A DNA stretch of 64,000 bases from an uncultured Eubacteriales bacterium. Its GTDB lineage: Bacteria > Bacillota > Clostridia > Christensenellales > Aristaeellaceae. The position numbers were made by a program, and so were the translations under genes. The DNA lies in assembly GCA_902765395.1 (NCBI GenBank), contig CACWZP010000001.1:124001-188000 (forward strand). The letters are read 5' to 3'. Within the stretch, counting starts at the first letter, position 1. The number at the start of each line of letters is the position of its first letter. The notes under the pieces are model-generated. The model had not been told where the DNA came from. It searched no databases and saw nothing but the letters and a program-made list of their open reading frames with translations. This document shows, in pieces, positions 25,766 through 33,923 of the stretch.

Positions 25766-26770
25766 CTACTCCTGATTCTCCTCCAAATAATCCTTCAGGA
25801 TAAAGCCGCGTGTTCCGTTGTACTCCACTTCGAGGAAGCCGTTTTCCTCATGGTCGAAGCTCCTGACCCTCTCTCCCAGCGCCACGTCCGCAAGCTTATC
25901 CGCTTTTTTTGACGCGGATTCCCGGAGGGAAACGCCGGTGCTACAGTTCACGACGGTCAGCCAAATCTCCGTGGGCGCGCCCTTGGCAAGATATTTGGAA
26001 TGGATGTAGCCGATCTTACCGTCGTACTCCACGCGCATGAAGTCATCCACCGTTTCTCCCGTGGACTGTACCGCGCTGCCCTTCGATACGCCCGCCAGAA
26101 TCGCGGAATCCGTGGACGGCTCCTCGCGCAGGTTGACGTGGGACTTGATGTTCACGACATAGTAGGTGTTGTCCGATGCGGGAGCCGGTGCCGGGATCGG
26201 CGTTGCCTCGGCTGCGGGTGCGGGTTCCTCCGTGGGCGCATCCGTTATGATACTGGCGTCCGTCAGCTGGCAGAAAAGCGTGCCGCCGCCATCCCACATG
26301 GAGATGACAAGATCATCGGCGGTATTGTTGGTGAACTTGAAGTCCAGCCCGTGCCTGTAGTCCGTCAGCGCCGTATCCTTGACATCCTCCGCATAACCGG
26401 CGTTGAACGCGTTGCCAAAGGTGTGCCTCTCGTCGTAGGTGATTTCCTCGCCCAGCTCCTTCAAGGCCAGGTATAGCGTGGTGGCCACCTGGGACACGCC
26501 GCCGCCCATGACCTCCACGCCGTTGCCGTTCAGCGCCGGCGCGTAGCCGTTTCCCTCGGTGCGCGGGCCGAGGACTTTGTTGAGGGAGAAGGTCTTGCCC
26601 TTCTCGATGATCTGGTTGTTCAGCGTCTCGATGGCATGGGTCAGGTTCTGCGTCATGCCCTCGGAATCGTCGTAGGTGGGCGTGCCGGTGACGATCATGA
26701 CGCTGGCGAAAGCCTGCGAGCTGCAAAGCATCATGGCAACGATGAGCGTGAGTGCAAATATCTTCTTCAT
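25766..26770 (-). CDS. Secreted VanW-like protein with two SH3 domains
   Basis: 334 residues. A signal peptide (1-22, ending AFA-S) is followed by a VanW-like domain (about 25-165, with TFSLNKVLGPRTEGNGY and GGGVSQVATTLYLAL), a Pro/Ala/Glu linker (about 178-200) and two bacterial SH3 domains (about 203-262 and 268-330). SH3b domains bind cell wall; VanW-like domains are found in wall-associated proteins. In a conjugative element it probably helps remodel or bind the envelope at the transfer channel. AAGGAGAG precedes the ATG. Last gene of the element visible on this side. Confidence 0.85.
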   Translation of the reverse strand: MKKIFALTLIVAMMLCSSQAFASVMIVTGTPTYDDSEGMTQNLTHAIETLNNQIIEKGKTFSLNKVLGPRTEGNGYAPALNGNGVEVMGGGVSQVATTLYLALKELGEEITYDERHTFGNAFNAGYAEDVKDTALTDYRHGLDFKFTNNTADDLVISMWDGGGTLFCQLTDASIITDAPTEEPAPAAEATPIPAPAPASDNTYYVVNIKSHVNLREEPSTDSAILAGVSKGSAVQSTGETVDDFMRVEYDGKIGYIHSKYLAKGAPTEIWLTVVNCSTGVSLRESASKKADKLADVALGERVRSFDHEENGFLEVEYNGTRGFILKDYLEENQE

Positions 26771-26785
26771 AATCTTTCTCTCCTT

Positions 26786-29320
26786 CTATTTTGCCCTTGA
26801 ACAGATCATAAAGGGCGTTGAGGTCTTTCCTTGCTTCAAAATGGTGGACAGGGGATATGCCTTCTTTGTGCGGGACGAGCTGGCCGGGTCGTTGACGAGT
26901 ATCTTCCCATCCTTTGTCACGCCGCGCAGCACGATGTAGTGCCCGTTCTTGGTGAACGTGCCTGGTCCCATGTGGGCGATCACGGGATGCCCGGTCAGCA
27001 GCGCCTTGACGATCTTCTTGCCGTCTTTCCCGACCCACTTGCCGGTCACGCCGCACAGCTTGCCCATCGCGCTGACCGCGCCATGGTCGAGGCCTTTGCC
27101 GTTGTAGTGGCCGTTTTCATAGGCCCACTTGAACAGCAGGTACGGCGTGGGCTTGGTGTTGCCGGTCAGGTAGTGGATGACCATGCACATGGAGGTCGCG
27201 CCGCAGCCGGAGGAGGACGCGGACTTGTTCTCGCCGTCGATCCTACAGACGGTTTTCTTGTAGTCGTACTGATAGATCTTCGGGATCTTCATCGAGCTGC
27301 CGGAGAAACCGGACCGGCTGGAAGACATGGGGACGTAATCCGAATCGTCGTCGAAGTCGGCGTCTGTCAGGGGAATATCCTCCAGGAAGTCGTCGCCCGG
27401 CGCGGTGGTGACATCCGTCCAGTTGTCGCCGCCGTAACCCAGGCCTTCGCTGATAAAGTTGCTCCAGAAGGCGTAATACTCATCGCTCATGATCTCCTTC
27501 AGGAGCTCGATCTGCTGCTCGGTGAAGTGGTACTTTTCCACCATGTCCATGTAGCCAAGGCTCTTGCCCAGCACATAGGTGGTGGTCTCGCCGTCCTCCG
27601 TTTCCCGCTCCACGGTGATCTGGTTCATGTCCCAGAACACCGTTCGCAGCTCCTTCAGCTGTGCCTCGCTCAGATCTACCACGTTCATGGCGTTGTCATC
27701 GCGCATGGTGACGTGGACGGCGAATACGCCCAGCACATCCACCCAGTTCACCGGCTCGATGTCGCCCTCAAGATTCCCTTCGATCAGTATGGAAACATTG
27801 TCCGCGCCCCTGGCCTTGCTCTTGACCTCGTTGACATATTCCGCGTTGATGTCGGAGATGGCCTTGGTCAGCGTGTAGGAATTGGGGTCCTCGATGCCGT
27901 CCGAATGGGTGAAGATACCGAATGGAGACGAGAGAATGGACGCGCACATCAGAATGACCAGGATAATCACCACGACTACTCCTCCTCCCGAGGTGATCGC
28001 GTTGACGAGCGCCTTCCCTGCGGCTTGCACGGCGCGCAGGGCAGACTTCGCGGACTTCTTCAAAGCCTTCGCGGAGCGTTCGGCGGCTTTCCTGGACAGT
28101 TCCTTCATGTGGCTGGCCACGCGCTTGGAGGCTTCGTCCGCCACCTTCTCCTTTGCGGCCTGGGCAGCGGCGTTGGTAACCTTTCCCGTGGCCTTCCCGC
28201 CGACATCTGCCGTCTTGATCTCCACGCGGGGCGCGCTTTCGATCACGCGGCTGCCAATCACCGGCTCATGCAGCGTCTCCTTTTCCCTGGGAAGCAGCGG
28301 CGCAGGGCGCTCATGGTAGAGGTCGGTTTTCTGTTGGCGGGTGCGCGGCGGGGGCTGCCCTTCCACCGCGGTTTCTTGGACAGGTGCGACCGATGCAGTC
28401 TTTGCAGGAGGCGGTTCCTCCGTGCCGATGCGCCCGAACTTGCGCTCTCTGGCGCTTTCCAGTTCGTCAGCGGACAGCATCCGGCTTCGCGGAGTGGATG
28501 CCGGTTGGCCCTGGGGCTTTGCGTCCGTGCTACCGGTTGCGGTGCCGTCAGCCCTTTCTGATGTTATGTTTTCCTTGCGTTTCAGCCTGGAGCGGTTTTG
28601 CCTTGCTCTGCAGGGTTCGACTGAATCGGCGGCTGGTGCATCAGAAGACTGTGCGCCTGGGGATTGTACGTCGGGGGTGAGCTGGCCGGGTTTGCACTTC
28701 TCTGCCGCTATGTCCGGCTGTGAAGGTGTAAGTACTTCGGTGGAATCGGAAACTTTGAGATCAGTCGGCTTTTCCGCATCGCGCCAGACGGTTTCGGAAG
28801 CGGGCTGGTTTTCGCCAGTACGGGAATGCGTCGTTTCATGTTCAGGCACATCCGTATTTTCGGGATGGGATTGTGGTGCATCATGCCCAGGCACGTCCGT
28901 ATCTTCGGAACGGGGCTGCGTTGCCTCCTGACGAGCTTCTCCCTTCTCCCTGTCGCTGGTCTGTGGCACTTCCTGATCGGCTTCGCCCTGGTCATGTGCA
29001 GCGTTGCCCTCTGCACCACTTTCTTTCTCTTCCGAAAGGCGCGCAGCCTCCCGCTTCTTTCGGGAGACTGCGCTGGCGTGACGGAGCAGCGACTTGCCGG
29101 TGTGTTCCACGTCTGCGGTAAGCTGCTGCCCGGTATCCTCAACGGTGCCCACGGCATCGCCTTCGGGCTTGCTCTCATCCGCCTGGGCTTTGGCGCGCCG
29201 CTGGGCGAAGCGCGCCTTTTCAGCGCCGTGCTTCGCCGCGTCGTTCGCCGTCATCGCCCTGTCGCGGATGGAGTGGGGCTTCGTGCGTATGCCGGGGCCG
29301 GTTTTCCGGTTCTCGCTCAT
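26786..29320 (-). CDS. Conjugation protein with C39-like cysteine peptidase domain
   Basis: 844 residues. Residues 1-420 are low-complexity, charged and cytoplasmic (Glu/Ala/Lys-rich); one membrane helix lies at about 440-462; a lytic/assembly-type extracellular region follows; and residues about 690-844 form a C39-like papain-fold domain with CGATS (Cys near 702) and GHYIVL. Large membrane-anchored proteins with a peptidase or wall-hydrolase end are typical next to VirB4 in Gram-positive conjugative elements, where they open the peptidoglycan or shape the channel. The start overlaps the SpoVG-like gene's stop as ATGA. Confidence 0.78.
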   Translation of the reverse strand: MSENRKTGPGIRTKPHSIRDRAMTANDAAKHGAEKARFAQRRAKAQADESKPEGDAVGTVEDTGQQLTADVEHTGKSLLRHASAVSRKKREAARLSEEKESGAEGNAAHDQGEADQEVPQTSDREKGEARQEATQPRSEDTDVPGHDAPQSHPENTDVPEHETTHSRTGENQPASETVWRDAEKPTDLKVSDSTEVLTPSQPDIAAEKCKPGQLTPDVQSPGAQSSDAPAADSVEPCRARQNRSRLKRKENITSERADGTATGSTDAKPQGQPASTPRSRMLSADELESARERKFGRIGTEEPPPAKTASVAPVQETAVEGQPPPRTRQQKTDLYHERPAPLLPREKETLHEPVIGSRVIESAPRVEIKTADVGGKATGKVTNAAAQAAKEKVADEASKRVASHMKELSRKAAERSAKALKKSAKSALRAVQAAGKALVNAITSGGGVVVVIILVILMCASILSSPFGIFTHSDGIEDPNSYTLTKAISDINAEYVNEVKSKARGADNVSILIEGNLEGDIEPVNWVDVLGVFAVHVTMRDDNAMNVVDLSEAQLKELRTVFWDMNQITVERETEDGETTTYVLGKSLGYMDMVEKYHFTEQQIELLKEIMSDEYYAFWSNFISEGLGYGGDNWTDVTTAPGDDFLEDIPLTDADFDDDSDYVPMSSSRSGFSGSSMKIPKIYQYDYKKTVCRIDGENKSASSSGCGATSMCMVIHYLTGNTKPTPYLLFKWAYENGHYNGKGLDHGAVSAMGKLCGVTGKWVGKDGKKIVKALLTGHPVIAHMGPGTFTKNGHYIVLRGVTKDGKILVNDPASSSRTKKAYPLSTILKQGKTSTPFMICSRAK

Positions 29321-29691
29321 CTGGCGTAGCTGTCACGCTGCGGGGCGCTCTGCTGCGGGGCGGCCTGCTGGGGCTGGCTCTGCTGCACAGGCTCCTTTGC
29401 CGGAGCGTCCTTCACCTTCTGGTACTCCTCCAGCACGACCTTGTTGACCGCTTCGCGCCCTTCCTTCGTGGTCGGGAACGCGATGTCGTGCCACTCGCCC
29501 TGCTTGTTCTTCATCTGCGGCATGGCGACGAACGGCCCGTTCTTGCCCTGCAGGACCTTCACGCCCTGCACGGCAAAGCCGCTGCCCAGGTTCAGACTGG
29601 CGAAGGCCAGCAGGTTCTCCTTCGGCTCCTTCACGGGGTAGACCTTCGCGGTGATCTCCAGATTGGCGTTGTTCTCGTAATTCTGTTCCAT
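29317..29691 (-). CDS. SpoVG-family protein
   Basis: 124 residues. The core FASLNLGSGFAVQGVKVLQGKNGPFVAMPQMKN with a following DIAFPTTKEGREAVNKVVLEEY matches SpoVG, a small nucleic-acid-binding regulator. A Gln/Pro/Ala-rich tail of about 30 residues is added. It lies between VirB4 and the C39-like gene in a coupled operon, so it is an element-borne copy rather than the housekeeping gene. GGAG precedes the ATG. Possible role: RNA or DNA binding during transfer or regulation. Confidence 0.85.
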   Translation of the reverse strand: MEQNYENNANLEITAKVYPVKEPKENLLAFASLNLGSGFAVQGVKVLQGKNGPFVAMPQMKNKQGEWHDIAFPTTKEGREAVNKVVLEEYQKVKDAPAKEPVQQSQPQQAAPQQSAPQRDSYAR

Positions 29692-29712
29692 GATGATTTC
29701 TCCTTATGATTC

Positions 29713-32046
29713 TTATTTCTCGATCTCGTCGAGCTTGGTGGTCATGAGCTGGTACAACTGTGTGCCCTTGGGGAATGGCGACTCAAACGGGACGATGTTG
29801 CCGGAGCAGCGGATCAGCCCCTTGCCGACGCCGGTGTTGTTGATGTAGTTGAGCTGGGTGTTGCTGATGTTCAACAGGCGCGCCAGCTCCACCTGGTCGG
29901 AGGCTGCCTGGTTCAGCAGGATCAGGAACTCGCTGTTGCCCAGCATCGTGCGCGCCGTGTGGCTCTGGAGCATATCCTCCAGGTTCTGGCTGATGCCCGT
30001 GCAGTACGCGCCGCACTTGCGCACGCGCTTCCACAGCTCGAACAGGAAGTTGGAGCTGTAGTCGTTGGCGAACAGCAGGTAGATCTCGTCGATGTAGATC
30101 CAGGTGTTCCGCTTGAGCTCGCGGTTGCGGGAAATGCGGTTGTACACAGCATCCAGCACCACCAGCATCCCGATGGGCTTGAGCTGCTTACCCAGCTCGT
30201 GGATGTCGTAGCAGACGATGCGGTTGTTGGTGTCCACATTGGTCTGCTGGGCGAAGGTGTTGAGGCTGCCGCGCGTGAACAGCTCGATGGCCAGCGCGAT
30301 TTCCCGCGCCTCTGGCTCTGTCTGCTTCAAAAGCTCCTGGTGGAAGTTTTGCAGCGTCGGCGGGTTGCCGGTGTAGTCCCGCTTGACGTAGCCCCGGTAG
30401 GTGTCGGTGATGCAGCGGTCGATCAGGGACTTCTCCTTCGCGTTCAGCGTGCCGCCCACGGCCATCTCGCACAGCGACAGTATGAATTCCGATTTCAGGA
30501 TGATCGGGTTCTCCACGTCGCCGTATTCCCTGGACACGTCCATGGCGTTGATATGGTTGGGACTGGTGGCGGAAATGTTGATGACCTCGCCGCCCAGCGC
30601 GCGCACCAGCCTGCCGTACTCCGCTTCGGGGTCGATCAGCAGGATTTCGTCGTCGGTGTTCAGCACGATGTTGATGAACTCTTCCTTGCTGATGAAGGAC
30701 TTGCCGGAGCCGGACACGCCGAACACGAAGCCGTTGCCGTTCAACAGGTGCTTGCGGTTGATGACGATCAGGTTCTTCGAGATGGCGTTGTGCCCGTAGC
30801 AGATGCCGCCGCCGTCGAACAGCTCCTGGGTCTTGAAGGGCATCAGCACCGCCGTGCTCTCCGTGGTCATCGTGCGCAGCGCGTCGATCATCCGCACGCC
30901 GTAGGGCAGCACGGTGTTCAGGCCGTCCGCCTGCTGAAAGCGCAGCGTGGAGATCTGGCACAGGTCGGTGCGGGCGATGGACAGCAGCGATTCCGTGTCG
31001 CTGTCCAGCTCCTCCTTCGTCTCGGCCATGTGAACCAGCGTCACGCAGCACAGCATCATGCGCTGGTCGCGGGTGGTCAGGTCGTCCAGGAACTCCTTGG
31101 CCTCCTTGCGCTGCACCTCCATGTCGTGGGGAATGGTGCCGGTGAAGTTCTGGTTGTTCTGCTGACGGCGGTTGTAGTTGGTGATGTTCGTCTCCACCTT
31201 CAGAAGCTGGTTGCCCGCCTGCTTCACGGCTTCGTCGGTGGGGATGGGGATGATGTCGATGGTCAGCATCATGGTGCGGTTGAGCGCGCACAGCTTCTGG
31301 ATCATCTCATCCTTGATGTAGTTGGCGTACTCGCGCAGGAACAGCACCCGGCCCCAGCGCCCGTCGATCTTGAAGTGGTTGCTTTCCATCTCCACGGAAT
31401 CCGGGCAGATGTAGTCGATGGGCGAATGCCCGCGCCGGGCCGACTGGCGCAGGTCAAAGTGGTACTCCTCCTCCTTTCCGGTGCGGAAGAAGTCGTGGAA
31501 GATGCGCAGCCGCTCCGTGGTGTCCAGCGGCGTCAGCGCCGAGGACAGCGCCGAGAACCGGGACTGGAGCTCCGCCGTGATGCGCACAAAGTAGTTCCGG
31601 GCTTCCTCGATGTTCTTCTTGGCCACGCTCACCGTCAGCAGCTTGTCCTGGGTGATGTTGTTGTTGGCGCTCATGGCCTGCTCCAGAATAAAGTCGTTCA
31701 TCTCGCGCCGGTACAGATCGTGCTCGTCGTGCCGCATGGGCATCATGATGGACTGCTCGAAGTCCGCGCGGTTGACGCGCCGATTGTACAGCGTGATCTT
31801 GATGTTCGCGCCGGTATCCAGCGCGTTGATGACCTCGCACCATTGGAGGAACATCGTGCGCTGATCGTCCGGGCTGGCGATGGAGTAGTTGATGTCGGTG
31901 AAGCGGTAGGTCTTGCTGAACTTTCCGTCGCAAAAGAAAATGCCGTCCGCGTACACCCGCTGGATCGGCATCCACTGCTGCACCGACTTGGGGACGGCAC
32001 AGTGTTCCTTGTCGCGCCTGGTAAGCAAATTCAGGGTTTTGCTCAT
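29713..32046 (-). CDS. virB4: VirB4/TraE-type conjugation ATPase
   Basis: 777 residues. The C-terminal half is the motor: Walker A VSGSGKSF around 442-450, Walker B TWIYIDEIYLLF near 645. The N-terminal half is the family's channel-binding region. VirB4 energises assembly of the type IV secretion channel from the cytoplasmic face. It follows the PrgI gene by about 120 nt, the standard arrangement (PrgI corresponds to VirB3). Length is usual. High confidence. Confidence 0.93.
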   Translation of the reverse strand: MSKTLNLLTRRDKEHCAVPKSVQQWMPIQRVYADGIFFCDGKFSKTYRFTDINYSIASPDDQRTMFLQWCEVINALDTGANIKITLYNRRVNRADFEQSIMMPMRHDEHDLYRREMNDFILEQAMSANNNITQDKLLTVSVAKKNIEEARNYFVRITAELQSRFSALSSALTPLDTTERLRIFHDFFRTGKEEEYHFDLRQSARRGHSPIDYICPDSVEMESNHFKIDGRWGRVLFLREYANYIKDEMIQKLCALNRTMMLTIDIIPIPTDEAVKQAGNQLLKVETNITNYNRRQQNNQNFTGTIPHDMEVQRKEAKEFLDDLTTRDQRMMLCCVTLVHMAETKEELDSDTESLLSIARTDLCQISTLRFQQADGLNTVLPYGVRMIDALRTMTTESTAVLMPFKTQELFDGGGICYGHNAISKNLIVINRKHLLNGNGFVFGVSGSGKSFISKEEFINIVLNTDDEILLIDPEAEYGRLVRALGGEVINISATSPNHINAMDVSREYGDVENPIILKSEFILSLCEMAVGGTLNAKEKSLIDRCITDTYRGYVKRDYTGNPPTLQNFHQELLKQTEPEAREIALAIELFTRGSLNTFAQQTNVDTNNRIVCYDIHELGKQLKPIGMLVVLDAVYNRISRNRELKRNTWIYIDEIYLLFANDYSSNFLFELWKRVRKCGAYCTGISQNLEDMLQSHTARTMLGNSEFLILLNQAASDQVELARLLNISNTQLNYINNTGVGKGLIRCSGNIVPFESPFPKGTQLYQLMTTKLDEIEK

Positions 32047-32166
32047 TTCATCCCTCGCTTTTTGTCGGCTGCCCCGGCCCGCAGGGGGCCGTCGCAGCTA
32101 CGCGGCGGGCCAGCCAAATGGCCTCGCCGCTACTCGTCACTTCGGTGATTAACCATGAATGGTTCA

Positions 32167-32643
32167 TCACCTTGTTCCTCGCTTATGGAATTTGTAGATG
32201 TTCCTGCCGCGCCGTTCAAAGTCCTTTTCCCGGCGCTTCTTGATCTGCTTGGCCTTGTCGGGCTGCTTGTCGGGCTTGCCGGGGCGCGGCTTGCGCCTGG
32301 GCTTGCTGTCCTCCAAACGGCCCTGCTCGATCATGTCCATGTAGAGGTTGCTGCTCTGGTAGACCAGCACCTTCGGGAACAGGATTTCCGAGCGTACCCA
32401 CGTCCGGGCGAACTGATCTGCCGACATTCCGTTGTAGCGGATGAAGCCCAGCGCCGCGAAGGGCGCCGCGCACATGATGCAGATCCAGCTGGTCGTCTCC
32501 AGCCCCAGCGTGGGGTTGAAGATAAAATACGCTCCGACGGCGCTTCCCACCGCTAGCAGCGCAAACATGAATTGACGCAGGGACAGCCCGAAAAACATGG
32601 CCTCCTCAAAGCGAAGGATGTCCTTGGGGATTTTGACTTCTAT
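32167..32643 (-). CDS. prgI: PrgI-family conjugation membrane protein (VirB3-like), probable ATA start
   Basis: About 159 residues. The first ATG (32598) would give a truncated protein, because the 15 codons before it spell IEVKIPKDILRFEEA, the conserved N-terminus of PrgI proteins, and an in-frame stop lies just beyond at 32649-32647. Translation therefore probably begins at the ATA at 32643-32641, with AGGAG 11 nt upstream. Two membrane helices (about 22-38 and 45-65 counted from the ATA) and a basic Lys/Arg/Pro-rich tail follow. The protein forms part of the inner-membrane channel. If the ATA is not used, the protein starts at 32598. Confidence 0.85.
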   Translation of the reverse strand: MEVKIPKDILRFEEAMFFGLSLRQFMFALLAVGSAVGAYFIFNPTLGLETTSWICIMCAAPFAALGFIRYNGMSADQFARTWVRSEILFPKVLVYQSSNLYMDMIEQGRLEDSKPRRKPRPGKPDKQPDKAKQIKKRREKDFERRGRNIYKFHKRGTR

Positions 32644-32696
32644 GGTTTATCACGCTCCTGATAGGGTTCTCAATGTCCTGATGGTCGAAAATGGGG

Positions 32697-33533
32697 CTAT
32701 AAGCCCATCATTTCCTTGCATACCCGGTCGCTCATCTTGATGGCTCCGACGAGTATGAGCATGGAAAAGATCGTCTCTCCGATGTACGCCCAAACCGCGT
32801 TGGTGGGCGACATGGCATCGCTGACGTTAGGCGGGCTGGATGAAAACGCGGTGAAGATCATGCAGGCGATCACCACCACGGCTCCCTCCAGGCACACGCC
32901 GGCGTAGGATTTCAGGAAATGGATGCCGATGCTGCTGGTACCCTCGCCGCCGAAGGTTGATAGCGGTATCGGGGCCAGCGCCGTGTAGGTGTACAGCCGG
33001 AAGAACCGCCCGTAGATGCTGAGGATCATCACAAAGGACAGCACCGTGATGAACAGCGATCCCAGCAGCGTTACCGCCCACAGCGGTATGCTCTCCCAGA
33101 AGCCCACCTTCAATATCTTCTCCTGCACCGCGTCCGGCAGCGAGGCCGTCACCGAGGCCAGCGAGCCAAACTTACTGGTAGCGGCGCTCATCACGCCCTG
33201 GCAGATCTTGAAGATCGCCATCATAATGTCCATGCCGTAGGTCACGGCGGTCTTGGCCAGCACGAAGCGCAGAAAGAAGCGCACCGCCTGCTCCGGGCGC
33301 TTCAGCTCCGTCAGGTTCATCGTGCTTTTCACGATGCCCATGACGAAGAACAGCACCAGCAGCGCCAGGCCGATGGCCACCAGCGAGCCGTGGATGCCCT
33401 TGATGACCGACCACACGTTGCCGCCCTTGAAGGATTCCGGCGATTGCGTCACCAGCTGCCATATCTCAGCGAGCTTGGAGTTCCAGGTGTTCAGGGCATT
33501 GGTAAGGTTTTGTACGATCCAGTTGTCGCTCAA
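32697..33533 (-). CDS. TrbL/VirB6-like channel membrane protein
   Basis: 278 residues with about six membrane segments (near 55-75, 100-120, 150-185, 190-205, 218-235, 250-270). Its position between Maff2 and PrgI is typical of the TrbL/VirB6-like protein of Tn1549-type elements (CD0411-like). It forms the inner-membrane core of the transfer channel. The gene ends 53 nt before the ATA start of prgI. Confidence 0.85.
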   Translation of the reverse strand: MSDNWIVQNLTNALNTWNSKLAEIWQLVTQSPESFKGGNVWSVIKGIHGSLVAIGLALLVLFFVMGIVKSTMNLTELKRPEQAVRFFLRFVLAKTAVTYGMDIMMAIFKICQGVMSAATSKFGSLASVTASLPDAVQEKILKVGFWESIPLWAVTLLGSLFITVLSFVMILSIYGRFFRLYTYTALAPIPLSTFGGEGTSSIGIHFLKSYAGVCLEGAVVVIACMIFTAFSSSPPNVSDAMSPTNAVWAYIGETIFSMLILVGAIKMSDRVCKEMMGL

Positions 33534-33592
33534 AAGGGTGTCTCACCTCCCAGTGCGGCGCGCCGCTGAGCGACGCGCCGCCGTCGCGCATA

Positions 33593-33910
33593 TCACTTGG
33601 TAATCAGGTCGAGGATTTCCTTGGCGAACATTATGATGACGCCGCCCGCCAGCGTCATAAAGCCGTTGGCGCGCTGGCTGGGGTCATGGCCCTTCAGGGA
33701 CAGGCCGATCTGCACAATGCCGAAGCCCAGCAGGATCAGGCCTATGGCCCGGATGACGCTGAACATGAACGTGGACAGGTTATTGATGACCGAGATGGGG
33801 TTGTCCGCAGCGTAGGCGGTCATGCCGCACATACAGGCCAGCATGATGGAGAAGGCGCACCAGGCCCGGAAGCTCCGGCTGGAAAGCGCCTTGTACAGAG
33901 AGTTCTTCAT
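33593..33910 (-). CDS. Maff2-family mobile element membrane protein
   Basis: 105 residues. A signal-like N-terminal helix (about 15-33, ending AYAAD) and two further helices (48-68, 80-98) resemble VirB2/TrbC pilin-like proteins. The ISVINNLSTFMFSVIRAIGLILLGFG core and the GHDPSQRANGFMTLAGG stretch are those of the Maff2 family found beside TraG in clostridial conjugative elements. Role in the channel is inferred from the family. Confidence 0.87.
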   Translation of the reverse strand: MKNSLYKALSSRSFRAWCAFSIMLACMCGMTAYAADNPISVINNLSTFMFSVIRAIGLILLGFGIVQIGLSLKGHDPSQRANGFMTLAGGVIIMFAKEILDLITK

Positions 33911-33923
33911 AGTCGTGATCTCC

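Noticed and set aside
26831-28561. Long plus-strand frames across the conjugation genes, such as this one and 29959-32148
   Set aside because: Antisense shadows in GC-rich DNA with His/Val/Gln-rich composition and no domain match.
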